This document shows positions 1 through 8,573 of a stretch of DNA of 64,000 bases, piece by piece. The notes below the pieces were generated by a model, which saw nothing but the letters and a program-made list of their open reading frames with translations, did no database searches and was not told the origin of the DNA. The number at the start of each line of letters is the position of its first letter. Position 1 is the stretch's first letter. Made by a program: the position numbers and the translations under genes. Origin of the DNA: Planctomycetota bacterium (lineage in GTDB: Bacteria; Planctomycetota; Phycisphaerae; Phycisphaerales; Zrk34); the NCBI GenBank assembly GCA_016125255.1, contig WGMD01000022.1, forward strand, positions 1 to 64,000, in the 5' to 3' direction.

Positions 1-9
1 ATTCTCGTT

Positions 10-25
10 TGGCACGCATCTTGCT
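10..25 (+). promoter_or_regulatory. Sigma-54 (RpoN) -24/-12 promoter, copy 1
   Basis: The sequence TGGCACGCATCTTGCT matches the sigma-54 consensus TGGCACG-N4-TTGCW at every defined position. The -24 GG is at 11-12 and the -12 GC at 23-24, with the required 10-bp spacing. The expected start is near base 36. An RpoN activator would be needed; its binding site is not visible because the window starts here. Confidence 0.75.
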
Positions 26-35
26 TTACCTATTT

Positions 36-110
36 CCATCGTTCTGCGCCTTTTTTTCTCTCCTCCGCCCGTGACACAGTCCTGCAACGGGAACTGACAC
101 GGGCTTTTTT
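36..110 (+). ncRNA. Putative sigma-54-driven small RNA, copy 1 (about 75 nt)
   Basis: The span from the predicted sigma-54 start to the end of the T-run has no credible reading frame. It reads as a typical small regulatory RNA: a short 5' segment, a pyrimidine-rich single-stranded stretch (CUCUCCUCC at 58-66) that could pair with Shine-Dalgarno GGAGGAG sequences, and a terminator stem-loop at 67-110. Inside the terminal stem, CAGU and ACUG (77-80 and 93-96) extend the helix. The boundaries are inferred. The alternative is a conserved terminator-promoter repeat with no trans function. Confidence 0.55.
67..110 (+). terminator. Intrinsic terminator of small RNA copy 1
   Basis: Arms GCCCGTG (67-73) and CACGGGC (98-104) are perfectly complementary and are followed by six T residues (105-110). 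In copy 2 the U-A pair formed by 72 and 99 is a C-G pair, so the stem is conserved by compensatory change. Confidence 0.75.
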
Positions 111-122
111 ACGCGCCCAACT

Positions 123-153
123 CGAAAGCGCAGGGATCGCCATCCCCGAGCTT
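123..153. repeat. Dispersed palindrome, variant copy
   Basis: This is a variant of the palindrome found at 15935-15963 and 19978-20006 (core GGGATGGCCATCCC; here GGGATCGCCATCCC), with the flanking CGAAAGC and GAGCTT also kept. It lies between the two small-RNA units, about 120 bp upstream of the copy-2 promoter. Confidence 0.55.
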
Positions 154-273
154 CCCCATGCGCGGAACCAATCTGGCGCATTGTGGCTCGCCAAGGTGTG
201 CCGGATTGGAACACGGCTATCGGACGCAGCCGGCCGCATCAGCGATTTTCGCCCCAGAACGGCGATTCTCATT

Positions 274-289
274 TGGCACGCATCTTGCT
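274..289 (+). promoter_or_regulatory. Sigma-54 (RpoN) -24/-12 promoter, copy 2
   Basis: Identical to copy 1: TGGCACG, four bases, TTGCT, with GG at 275-276 and GC at 287-288. The predicted start is near base 300. I found no other full match to this consensus in the window. Confidence 0.75.
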
Positions 290-299
290 TTACCTATTT

Positions 300-374
300 C
301 CATCGTTCTGCGCCTTTTTTTCTCTCCTCCGCCCGCGAACCAGTCCTGCAACGGGAACTGACGCGGGCTTTTTT
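300..374 (+). ncRNA. Putative sigma-54-driven small RNA, copy 2 (about 75 nt)
   Basis: Same architecture as copy 1: an identical 5' half including the CUCUCCUCC stretch (322-330), then the stem-loop and T-run. The apical CAGUCC-UGCAAC-GG-ACUG part is unchanged. Differences are confined to the lower stem (compensatory) and the internal loop after it (ACA becomes AAC). Confidence 0.55.
331..374 (+). terminator. Intrinsic terminator of small RNA copy 2
   Basis: Arms GCCCGCG (331-337) and CGCGGGC (362-368) are followed by six T residues (369-374). The same CTTTTTTACGCGC tail also ends the efp terminator at 19971-20006, read on the minus strand. Confidence 0.75.
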
Positions 375-404
375 ACGCGCGGAATTTCAATTTGGACCGC
401 GCCG

Positions 405-1928
405 TTAGGCGAGTACTTCGCGCACGACATTGGCGGGGATGATGCCGGTGAGGCGCTGGTCGAGGCCCTGGAAGCGGTAGGTGAGTTTTTCGTGGTTGAT
501 GCCGAGGGTGTGAAGGATCGTGGCGGCCAGGTCGCGGACGTGGACGGGGTCCTGAGCGATCGAATAGGAAAAGTCGTCGGTCTGTCCGTGGGTGACGCCG
601 CCTTTGACGCCGCCGCCGGCGAGCCAGACGGAGAAGCATTTGGCGTGGTGATCGCGGCCGTAGTTCTGTCGCGAGAGTCCGCCCTGCGAGTAGACGGTGC
701 GGCCGAACTCGCCGCTCCAGACGACGAGCGTGTCGTCGAGCATGCCGCGCTGTTTCAGATCGGTGAGCAGTGCGTAGGTCGGCGCATCGGTCTCGCGGCA
801 GAGATTGGGCAGCGTGCCGACGCAGTCGCCGTGCACATCCCATCCGCGCTTGTAGACCTGCGTGAACCGGACGCCGCGCTCGGCGAGTCGGCGGGCCATG
901 AGGCAGTTGTAGGCGTAACTGCCGGGCTTCTTCGCCTCAGGACCGTATAGGTCCCATGTGCTCTGCGGCTCATCGGAAAAATCCGCCAGCTCCGGCACGC
1001 TCGTCTGCATGCGGAACGCCATCTCGTACTGGCTGATCCGCGCCTGCGTCTCCGGGTCGGCGGTCTGCTGATAGATTTGCTCATTGAGCGCATTGACGGC
1101 GTCGAGCATCGTGCGGCGCGTGTCGCGGCCCATGCCCGCCGGGTCCTTGAGGTACAGCACCGGATCGGCGCCGGAGCGCAGCATCACGCCGGCAAAACGC
1201 GACGAGAGAAATCCGCTGCTCCAGAGCCGAGCGTTGATCGGCTGAGGATTACCGACGGTGAAGTTGGAGTTGAGGACGACGAACGTGGGCAGATTGTCGT
1301 TCGTGCTGCCGAGCCCGTAAGCGAGCCACGAACCCATCGACGGTTTGCCCGGCGTCATGTTGCCCGTGTTCATGAGCAAGATTGCCGGCTCATGGTTGAT
1401 CGCATCGGTATGCATCGAGCGGATCAGCGCCATGTCGTCCGACAACTTCGCCGTCTGCGGCAGCAGATTGGTCACCCATCGTCCGCACTGGCCGTACTGC
1501 TTGAAGCCCCATTGCGAAGGCGCGACGGGGAAGCGCGTCTGACCGGCGGTCATGCCCGTCGGCATCGCCGTCCCGCGCACGCTTTCGGGCAGGTCCTTGT
1601 CGAACCACTTGGCCAGGTCCGGCTTGTAGTCGAACATGTCCATCTGCGGCGGTCCGCCGGACATGAACAGGTAGATGACGCGCTTGGCCGTCGGCGGAAG
1701 ATGCGGCGCCGCCAGCACGCCGCGATCGTGCATCAGAGCCGGTGCCCCCGCCGCTTCGCGCTCCAGCAGGGACGCGAGTCCCGCCCACGCCAGCACCTTG
1801 CCGCCGGCGCCCAGAAAATGACGACGCGTCGCCAGTTGGTGCCAGCGCGCCTTGAGTTCCGCCGGCACCGGCAGGTCCATCGGCGATGGGCCCAGGCCGT
1901 GATGATCTGAACATGACTGTGGTTTCAT
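405..1928 (-). CDS. DUF1501 domain-containing protein
   Basis: 507 aa. DUF1501 proteins are alkaline-phosphatase-fold, sulfatase-like exported proteins that in Planctomycetes accompany DUF1549/DUF1553 cytochromes; the substrate is unknown. The N-terminus carries a twin-arginine-like RRHFLG motif (residues 35-40) followed by a hydrophobic segment, implying Tat export. Family motifs seen are the YLFMSGGPPQMDMFDYKP segment (about 85-103) and, near the C-terminus, WSGEFGRT and GRDHH. The start has a GAGG Shine-Dalgarno 8 bases upstream and lies 10 bp after the PSD1 stop, so the two genes form one transcription unit. Length is normal for the family. Confidence 0.92.
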   Translation of the reverse strand: MKPQSCSDHHGLGPSPMDLPVPAELKARWHQLATRRHFLGAGGKVLAWAGLASLLEREAAGAPALMHDRGVLAAPHLPPTAKRVIYLFMSGGPPQMDMFDYKPDLAKWFDKDLPESVRGTAMPTGMTAGQTRFPVAPSQWGFKQYGQCGRWVTNLLPQTAKLSDDMALIRSMHTDAINHEPAILLMNTGNMTPGKPSMGSWLAYGLGSTNDNLPTFVVLNSNFTVGNPQPINARLWSSGFLSSRFAGVMLRSGADPVLYLKDPAGMGRDTRRTMLDAVNALNEQIYQQTADPETQARISQYEMAFRMQTSVPELADFSDEPQSTWDLYGPEAKKPGSYAYNCLMARRLAERGVRFTQVYKRGWDVHGDCVGTLPNLCRETDAPTYALLTDLKQRGMLDDTLVVWSGEFGRTVYSQGGLSRQNYGRDHHAKCFSVWLAGGGVKGGVTHGQTDDFSYSIAQDPVHVRDLAATILHTLGINHEKLTYRFQGLDQRLTGIIPANVVREVLA

Positions 1929-1938
1929 GGATAGGGCC

Positions 1939-4900
1939 TCACTTGTTGATCACTTCGTCGCTGTTCATCAAGGTCGTCGCCATCATCATCCACACCGCCT
2001 GCTCGATCTTTGCATCGCTCACGCGCGGCGCTTGGCGATACGCCATCACTTCGACAAGATGCCGGCCCGGATTGGCGGAGTTGGAGGTCTGAGTCACGCG
2101 GATGTAGCACGCCTTCCGCACCGGGAAAGTGCATGTGACGCCCGCTTCGGTGGAACGCTGCTTGTTGTCGCGCCGGTCGGCGGCCAGATCCCATGTCCTG
2201 CCGTCGAGCGATGTCTCGACCGTGAAGCCGTAATAACGATTGTCGCCGTAGTAGCCCACGACGACGACGCACCCGACGTCCGTCGGCTCCAACAGGTCCA
2301 CCTGCCACCATGCTGTGTCCGCCTTCCGCGCATCCATCGACCAGAAGCGATTGGTGTCATCGCTCTGACCGTCGTTGGCCAGCGATGCCGGATGACCGGC
2401 GTCCTCCAGCGACGCGGTCGCCGGTTTGTTCGTGGTCAGACTCGGCGGCGGCGCCGCTTGCGGGTCGGTCGCGGCATGCGGTGATTCGCCGATCGATAAC
2501 AGATCCATCGTCCGTGACGGGTCGGCGTTGAGCTGGTCGCGGAATTGCTCCAGTGCCGTCAGCAGCACATGGCGTCCCGTCTCATCGAAGGGCTTGGCCC
2601 GCAACATCCGCCCGAGGAAGTCGATGCGCTGGGCGTCCGTCGAGCCGCCTTCTTCGATCACGCGGGCGCCCAGCCGGCGCGCCGATTCCAGGAACTGCGG
2701 ATCGTTCATCAATACCAGGGCCGCCAGCGGCGTGTTCGTCCGCTGCCGGCGTACGCAGGTCGAAGAGCGATCGGTCGCGTCGAACGCCTCCATGTTCGGC
2801 ATCGGCGCCATGCGTTTCCAGAACGTGTACAAACTGCGGCGGTACAGATTCGCGCCATGCTCCTGTGTGTACTTGGCATTGCCATAGCTGCCGTCCCAGA
2901 CGCCGGCGGGCTGATACGGCTTGACGCTCGGTCCGCCGACGCTCTCCACAAGCAGCCCCGAAGTCTGAAGCGCCATGTCGCGCAGCATCTCGCCGTCCAT
3001 GCGAAAGCGCGGTCCGCGTGCGAGCAGACGATTGGTCGGATCGCGCTCGGTCAGTTGGGGCGTGGCATGAACCGACTGACGATACGTCGCCGACATCACC
3101 AGCATCTTGTAGAACCGCTTGACCTTCCAACCGTTTTCACGGAAGTCGACCGCCAGCCAGTCGAGCAATTTCGGATGCGACGGCCGTTCGCCGACGATGC
3201 CCAGATCCTCGCTGGTCTGGACGATCCCCGAGCCGAACACTTCCTGCCATATGCGATTGACCGTCACGCGCGCCGTCAGCGGGTTGTCCGGCGAGACGAG
3301 CCACTGGGCGAGCCCCAGTCGATTGTGCGGCGCCGCGGCGGGCATCGGCGGCAGAAAGTGCGGCGTGTCCGCTTCGACACGTTCGATCCGCGTGCCGAAC
3401 GAACCGCGACGAAGCATATCCGCATACGCCAGCCCCGGCTTCTCGCGGCAGATGAGCGTCAGACTTCCGCCGCTCGATAGGCGCATCAACTCCGCGTCGA
3501 TCGCCGGAAGCTGAGCCGCCAGCGCGATGCTCGGCTCGTCATACCGCTCGAAGTACACATCCTCGACGATCTGCCGCTGATCCGCCGTCCATTCAGCAAG
3601 GGGATGATGCGAGACAATCTCCGCCGCGACATCCTCCTTCGCGACCCGGTCGACTTCCTCGGGAGACAGCGCCCGCTTGTAGAAGCGGATGTCCTGGTAC
3701 CCGGTCGCCTGCATGGGCTCCGCGTCGTGTCGCCGGCCCAGCCAGGTCGGGACGCTCGTGCGGATCGAACCGGTGAGATTGTCCTGATCAACCGCGAGCT
3801 TCTGCTCGACGCCGTTGACGAAAACCTTGACACCCGCCGCCTTGCCCGAGCCGTCGTAGGTGAACATCACATGCGACCATCTCCCGCGCGGAAGCGTCTC
3901 GTTGACGTTCGTCCCGCCGTTGGATCCCTCGGGCGGCATGAAGGGATTGCGGTACTCGGTGGTGCCGACGGTCTTGACGCTGATGGCGTCGGGCCAATCG
4001 TGAACAAGCTGCACGACAAGGGCGCCATCGGCGTAATACAGGTCCCATCCGCGGAACTTGGCGTCCGCATCCATTCGCGCGATCAGCGCGCCTTGTTTGG
4101 TGTTCCAATACCGGCCGCCGGGCACATTGCGCGGCTTGATCCATCCGCCGACGGAAAACGCCTGATCCTTCTCATAGTCGCCCGCTGGACTGAGGTTCAC
4201 CTTCGTGTTCGTCTCGAAGCGGAACGTGGGCCAGAGATTCGTCTCCTCGCCCCAATGCGCTTCGGGGCCTTCGGTATGAAACGTCGGCGGATTGGCGTGC
4301 GGAGCCGTGTTGTGCAGCAGCGTGCGATCCGTGTCGCCGGGGCCGTAGTTTTCATCGAGAGGCAGACGCAGTTCCAGCCCGTCCGTGGACACGGCCTTTG
4401 GCCCGCTCTGCTTGAGCCACGCCGCGAGCAGTTCGTCGGCCTTCGCCCGGCGCGCCGCCATCTGCCGGAGTATCTCCGCCTTCTTCGTCAGCGCCGCGTT
4501 GTAGCCGTCACGATTCGCCGCCTTGGGAATGTAGATGCTTGGCGGCCAGTCGACGCGATCATCCGTCGATGCCTTCTCGGCGATGTTATTGAAGAACGCC
4601 GAGAGCGCATAGAAATCCTTCGTCGTCAGCGGATCGTATTTGTGGTCGTGACAGACGGCGCAGCCGGTGGTGAGCCCCAGGTACACCGCGCCGAGCATTT
4701 CCGTCCGCTCGCGCGCCAGATTGACGCGCAGCTCCTCGATGATCGTGCCGCCTTCGCCGGTGGCGATCCCGCAGCGGACCAGCCCCGTCGCCACCAGCTG
4801 GTCGACATTCGTCGGCGGCAGCAGGTCGCCGGCAAGCTGATCGATGGTGAACTGGTCATAGGGCATGTCGTCGTTGAACGCCCTGATGACCCAATCGCGG

Positions 4901-5661
4901 TACGGCCAGCGGCTCTGATAGGCATCGACGTGCAGCCCCTGCGTATCACCGAATCGCGCATAGTCCATCCAGTACCGCGCCCGGTGCTCCCCGTAGCGCG
5001 GCGAATCGAGCAGACGATCGACGACCTTCTCATACGCGTTGGGCGAGGGATCGACGACGAACGCATCGACTTCGTCCGGCGTCGGCAGCAGGCCGGTCAG
5101 ATCGAGCGTGACGCGACGGATGAGATCGCGGCGGTCCGCTTCGGCGGCGGGCTTGAGCCCCTCGGCTTCGAGTTTGGCGAGGACGAATCGATCGATCGGA
5201 TTGCGCCCCCATGCTTCGTCATGCACCGCCGGCAGCGCCGCCTTGACCGGCTTCTCAAAAGCCCAGTGATCGCGGAACTCCGCACCTTGCGCGACCCAGG
5301 CGCGGAGCGTGGCGATCTGCCTGGGCGAAAGCCGCTTGTCCGGATCCTGCGGCATGAGCTCATCGGGATCATGCGATTCGACGCGGCGCACCAGCTCGCT
5401 GTGATCGGGATCGCCGCTCAGGATGACTTTGACGCCGTTGTGCTCGTGGCTCAGCGCCGCTTCGCGCAGGTCCAGCCGAAGATGCGCCTTGCGGTGCGCG
5501 GTGTCGGGACCGTGACATGCGTAGCAGTAATTGGAAAGAATCGGCTGCACATCGTTGGCGTAGTCGATCTTCGGTGCAGCACCGGCCAAGACGGTCGACG
5601 TCGCCATGACAAGACACAGCAGTGCGGCGAACCGGCGGGTTGCTGTCTTCCGATGATGCAT
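1939..5661 (-). CDS. PSD1/planctomycete cytochrome c (DUF1549-LamG-DUF1553) with inserted discoidin domain
   Basis: 1240 aa, secreted: signal peptide about 1-29, then a c-haem site C46-Y-A-C49-H50. DUF1549 follows (about 150-360, with the family TTGCAVCHDHKYDP segment), then a LamG-like sandwich (about 430-650, containing FSVGGWIK and GRWSHVMFTYDG), then DUF1553 from about 740. An F5/8-type discoidin domain (about 1090-1215) sits before the final DUF1553 helix (DAKIEQAVWMMM to DEVINK), so it is inserted within DUF1553 rather than appended. A GGAG Shine-Dalgarno lies 7 bases before the ATG. The first gene of a pair with DUF1501. Likely role: periplasmic redox or polysaccharide-associated enzyme; the chemistry is not established. 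Confidence 0.92.
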   Translation of the reverse strand: MHHRKTATRRFAALLCLVMATSTVLAGAAPKIDYANDVQPILSNYCYACHGPDTAHRKAHLRLDLREAALSHEHNGVKVILSGDPDHSELVRRVESHDPDELMPQDPDKRLSPRQIATLRAWVAQGAEFRDHWAFEKPVKAALPAVHDEAWGRNPIDRFVLAKLEAEGLKPAAEADRRDLIRRVTLDLTGLLPTPDEVDAFVVDPSPNAYEKVVDRLLDSPRYGEHRARYWMDYARFGDTQGLHVDAYQSRWPYRDWVIRAFNDDMPYDQFTIDQLAGDLLPPTNVDQLVATGLVRCGIATGEGGTIIEELRVNLARERTEMLGAVYLGLTTGCAVCHDHKYDPLTTKDFYALSAFFNNIAEKASTDDRVDWPPSIYIPKAANRDGYNAALTKKAEILRQMAARRAKADELLAAWLKQSGPKAVSTDGLELRLPLDENYGPGDTDRTLLHNTAPHANPPTFHTEGPEAHWGEETNLWPTFRFETNTKVNLSPAGDYEKDQAFSVGGWIKPRNVPGGRYWNTKQGALIARMDADAKFRGWDLYYADGALVVQLVHDWPDAISVKTVGTTEYRNPFMPPEGSNGGTNVNETLPRGRWSHVMFTYDGSGKAAGVKVFVNGVEQKLAVDQDNLTGSIRTSVPTWLGRRHDAEPMQATGYQDIRFYKRALSPEEVDRVAKEDVAAEIVSHHPLAEWTADQRQIVEDVYFERYDEPSIALAAQLPAIDAELMRLSSGGSLTLICREKPGLAYADMLRRGSFGTRIERVEADTPHFLPPMPAAAPHNRLGLAQWLVSPDNPLTARVTVNRIWQEVFGSGIVQTSEDLGIVGERPSHPKLLDWLAVDFRENGWKVKRFYKMLVMSATYRQSVHATPQLTERDPTNRLLARGPRFRMDGEMLRDMALQTSGLLVESVGGPSVKPYQPAGVWDGSYGNAKYTQEHGANLYRRSLYTFWKRMAPMPNMEAFDATDRSSTCVRRQRTNTPLAALVLMNDPQFLESARRLGARVIEEGGSTDAQRIDFLGRMLRAKPFDETGRHVLLTALEQFRDQLNADPSRTMDLLSIGESPHAATDPQAAPPPSLTTNKPATASLEDAGHPASLANDGQSDDTNRFWSMDARKADTAWWQVDLLEPTDVGCVVVVGYYGDNRYYGFTVETSLDGRTWDLAADRRDNKQRSTEAGVTCTFPVRKACYIRVTQTSNSANPGRHLVEVMAYRQAPRVSDAKIEQAVWMMMATTLMNSDEVINK

Positions 5662-5735
5662 GAGAGGGCTCCGAATTCTGGCGGCGCCTGGCCGGGAACA
5701 ATCAAGGCGGGTCGAAGATTGCGGCGGCGCCGGTT

Positions 5736-5764
5736 CGGATGATGGTCATTATACCATCGATCCG
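5736..5764 (-). promoter_or_regulatory. Candidate promoter with overlapping palindrome for the PSD1 operon
   Basis: On the minus strand a perfect TATAAT (5748-5753) lies 87 bp upstream of the PSD1 ATG. It sits inside an inverted repeat (GATGGT, six bases, ACCATC, extended by flanking CGGAT and ATCCG), which could be an operator. No good -35 hexamer is visible. Confidence 0.4.
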
Positions 5765-6275
5765 CGTCATTGCTGAATCCACCAGCAACCGATTTGGCCG
5801 TGGGCGATATCGGGATGACGTGTCTTATGGGTGTTATGCCCCAGAAGTCCTCAGCGCGGGGACGCTATGAGGCGTTGGGAATCGACAGGCCGTGGAGCCC
5901 AGATACGCAGAAATGCGCTCCGTCTCGGGTATTTTGGGTGGATGCGGGTGAACGGCGGCTGGCCGAAGACCTCCTTACCAAGCCATGCGTATTGAAGTCC
6001 GCCGGACTCGGCGTAGACGACGTCTGAGACGGCGGGCAACTTCAGTTGATTGTCGAGGGTCGGAACGAGCGTCGCCATGCCTTCATATTGATCCGCGATT
6101 CGCCTCCGGCGCATCAACGGACGCCGTTTGCCGCATGGCATTCGTGTTTGTCGCGATCGTGTTCAAAACGCCTGTCAGTCGCCTATTTGTGCAGTTTTTG
6201 TTGACTGCGTCGTTAGAATAGGGACGCATGGGCGTCGGATGGCGCATGGTTTGGATTTGTTTTGCGAGGTCGTGC
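5765..6275. other. Intergenic stretch without a supportable gene
   Basis: About 510 bp between the divergent PSD1 gene and the five-haem cytochrome. A minus-strand reading frame at 5851-6141 encodes a protein-like string (ADQYEGMATLVPTLDNQLK, then SDVVYAESGG) that could be a relic of a secreted protein, but it has no start signal or recognisable family. The stretch must also hold the promoter of the cytochrome operon. I see no terminator. Confidence 0.4.
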
Positions 6276-8564
6276 ATGACACGGATCGTTGGCCTCCTTT
6301 TGATCTTCGCGATGATTCGTCACGACGTCTGCCGTGCGGATGCGGCCGGACCTCTCCTGCATCCGGTCATCACGGGGGTCGAGCGGCTCGGCCCGGACGC
6401 CGCGCCAGAGGCGGGGCTGATTCTGCTCGGCGAGCTGAATTGCACCGCTTGCCATGATCCCGGGCCGCGTGCGGAGACGATCAGCATCAAACCGGCCCCC
6501 GACCTCTCGGCCGTGGGAACCCGCATTCGGCCTGACTATCTTGAGCGTTTCATCGCCGACCCCGCCCATGTCAAACCCGGCACGACAATGCCCCAGGTCA
6601 TGGGCCGCCTTGACTCGGCGAATCGCGAGCGGACGGCTCACGCCATCGCTCAGTTCCTTCGATCGCTGACGAAGACTTTCCCCGAGGCCGGCGCCGCGGA
6701 GGAGGATTCGATCCGTCGCGGCGAGCAATTGTTCCACACCGTCGGCTGCGTCGCCTGTCACGCCCCGCGCGATGCGAAGGCCACCGAGAAGCCGCTTCCC
6801 CACGCCGTTCCGCTGGGCCGATTGCAGGACAAGTACACGCACAAAAGTCTCGCGGCGTTTCTGGAGAATCCGCTTGCCGTCCGGGCCGGGGGGCGCATGC
6901 CGAACATGCAGCTTTCGCCGTGGGAAGCGATCGACCTTGCCGCCTTTCTGCTCCAAGGCGCCCCGCCGCTTGCGACGATTCCAGTCGATGGCTCGCTCGT
7001 CGCGGAGGGTCGGACGGCCTTCACGCAGTTGGGCTGTGCAAATTGTCATCATCTCGAAGGCATCTCATCGGAGCAGACCGCAATGCCGCTCGCGGGTTTG
7101 AACATGGCCGGTGGATGTCTGGCGGATGATCCCGGCGGTGCGCCGGATTTTGGATTGAGCGAGGCGCAGCGCGGCGCGATTCGAGCGGCCCTCGCCGCCG
7201 CGCCTGTTCCGCCCTCGCCCGCCGATCATATTCGACGTGTTCTGATCACGTTCAACTGCATCGCCTGTCATGCGCGCGGCGACCTCGGCGGCATCGAAGC
7301 GGATCGCAGCGCCTATTTTCATTCGGACAATGAGAACCTCGGCGAGCAGGGCCGCATCCCCCCGCCGCTGTCGGGCGTCGGCGCGAAGCTCAATGCGGAC
7401 TGGCTGCGCCGCGTGCTCGTCGAAGGCAAATCGGTACGCCCCTACATGCTCACGCGCATGCCCATCTTCGGACGCGACAATGTTGAAGACCTCGCGGACC
7501 TGTTTGCGGAGGTCGACGTGCCGGACGGACCCAAATTCGTCGAGCATGCAAAACCCGATGAGCATGACACGATGAAAAAGGTCGGATGGGAACTGGTCGG
7601 CAACAAGGGGTTCAGTTGCATCGCCTGTCATCGCTTTCAAGGCGAGATGCCGCAGACGATGGCGGCGCTGGACCTGAGCGATGCGCCGGCGCGGCTGCGA
7701 TACAGTTGGTTCCATGCCTACCTGCTCAAGCCGCAGCAGTTCAGCCCGACCACCGTCATGCCCGCCTTCTGGCCCAACGGCGTGTCGACCCGGCCCGAAT
7801 TGCTCATGGGCGACACCGATCGCCAGATCGACGCCATCTGGGAATACCTCATCGAAGGCACCAACGCCCGATTGCCGCAGGGGCTCAAGAACGAACCGCT
7901 CGTGCTTCAGGTCGGTGACGAAGCGGTCATGCTTCGCCGCAAGTACAGGGATGTGGGCAAGCGCGGCATCGGTGTGGGCTACCCTGCGGGGATCAACCTG
8001 GTATTCGATTCCGAGAGCATGCGGCTGACGGAAATCTGGAAGGGCGACTTCGTCGATGCCGGAGCGGTCTGGCGCAATCAGGGCTCGGGCGATGTGCATC
8101 TGCTCGGGCAGGATCATGTGACGCTGCCCGGCGATACGTGTTTCGCCCTGCTCGGCTCGATCGCCGACGACTGGCCGACGACGACAAGCCGCGAGCGCGA
8201 CATCCGTTTCAAGGGCTACCGGCTCGACGATAAGCGTCGCCCGACGTTCCTGTATCGCATCGGCGATATCGCCGTCGAAGACGACCCGATGGACGTGAAG
8301 GACGCGGCGACCGGCAACGCGCTGTTCCGACGGACGCTGACATTCACTGTGACCGGCGCCGAGAAGCTATTGGTGATGCGACTCGCCGCCGGCAAGGAAA
8401 TCACCGCCGACAGTGCTGGCAGCTACATCATCGGCCCGCTTCGCCTGAACATCGCCGGGCAGTCGGCGGCGCAGATCGTTCGCGTCGGCGACAAGCAGGA
8501 ACTGCGCGCGGCGATGCAACTGCACACGGGCGCGAACACCTTGAAGATCGAATATCGCTGGTAA
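6276..8564 (+). CDS. Secreted pentahaem c-type cytochrome
   Basis: 762 aa. Five CXXCH haem sites are present, with first Cys at residues 56, 158, 254, 328 and 448. The first four are spaced like repeated monohaem cytochrome c domains, several followed by a GRMPNMQ- or TRMPIFG-type distal methionine segment. The last 250 residues carry no haem motif and look beta-rich, perhaps a carbohydrate-binding or docking region. The ATG at 6276 is preferred over upstream ATGs at 6228 and 6246 because GAGG lies 6 bases upstream and it begins a good signal peptide. Nine bp upstream of the propeller dehydrogenase gene, so it is probably that enzyme's electron acceptor. Confidence 0.88.
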   Translation: MTRIVGLLLIFAMIRHDVCRADAAGPLLHPVITGVERLGPDAAPEAGLILLGELNCTACHDPGPRAETISIKPAPDLSAVGTRIRPDYLERFIADPAHVKPGTTMPQVMGRLDSANRERTAHAIAQFLRSLTKTFPEAGAAEEDSIRRGEQLFHTVGCVACHAPRDAKATEKPLPHAVPLGRLQDKYTHKSLAAFLENPLAVRAGGRMPNMQLSPWEAIDLAAFLLQGAPPLATIPVDGSLVAEGRTAFTQLGCANCHHLEGISSEQTAMPLAGLNMAGGCLADDPGGAPDFGLSEAQRGAIRAALAAAPVPPSPADHIRRVLITFNCIACHARGDLGGIEADRSAYFHSDNENLGEQGRIPPPLSGVGAKLNADWLRRVLVEGKSVRPYMLTRMPIFGRDNVEDLADLFAEVDVPDGPKFVEHAKPDEHDTMKKVGWELVGNKGFSCIACHRFQGEMPQTMAALDLSDAPARLRYSWFHAYLLKPQQFSPTTVMPAFWPNGVSTRPELLMGDTDRQIDAIWEYLIEGTNARLPQGLKNEPLVLQVGDEAVMLRRKYRDVGKRGIGVGYPAGINLVFDSESMRLTEIWKGDFVDAGAVWRNQGSGDVHLLGQDHVTLPGDTCFALLGSIADDWPTTTSRERDIRFKGYRLDDKRRPTFLYRIGDIAVEDDPMDVKDAATGNALFRRTLTFTVTGAEKLLVMRLAAGKEITADSAGSYIIGPLRLNIAGQSAAQIVRVGDKQELRAAMQLHTGANTLKIEYRW

Positions 8565-8573
8565 GGACCGCAA

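Larger units (their letters stand above)
1..116 (+). repeat. Direct repeat unit, copy 1 (sigma-54 promoter, short transcript, terminator)
   Basis: Bases 1-116 recur at 265-380 with an offset of exactly 264. I count five differences: positions 7, 72, 75, 76 and 99. Bases 8-71, which hold the promoter and the 5' part of the transcript, are identical. The similarity stops sharply after the terminator T-run and ACGCGC tail. The copy begins at the window edge, so it may extend upstream and further copies may lie outside. Confidence 0.9.
265..380 (+). repeat. Direct repeat unit, copy 2 (sigma-54 promoter, short transcript, terminator)
   Basis: Second copy of the 1-116 unit. Its terminator ends about 30 bp before the stop codon of the convergent DUF1501 gene on the minus strand. 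The 148 bp between the copies hold the variant palindrome and no gene I can support. Confidence 0.9.

Noticed and set aside
1-404. The repeats as terminators of an upstream gene only
   Set aside because: Each hairpin is preceded by its own perfect sigma-54 promoter at a fixed distance and the transcribed 5' half is the most conserved part, which a simple terminator would not require.
3604-5742. Very long plus-strand reading frame opposite the PSD1 gene
   Set aside because: Arg/Val/His-rich composition with no domain, no Shine-Dalgarno, and the exact antisense of a well-supported gene in GC-rich DNA. The same applies to the long frames opposite the RND pump (46815-49127), the ThuA fusion (59236-61971) and the FG-GAP fusion (55806-58406).
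5770-6027. 85-codon plus-strand frame between PSD1 and the cytochrome
   Set aside because: No Shine-Dalgarno and no similarity; the opposite strand gives a more protein-like string.
6201-6219. TTGACT and TAGAAT near the cytochrome gene as a promoter
   Set aside because: The spacing is only 7 bp, so they cannot be a -35/-10 pair; no matching partner for either box is convincing.
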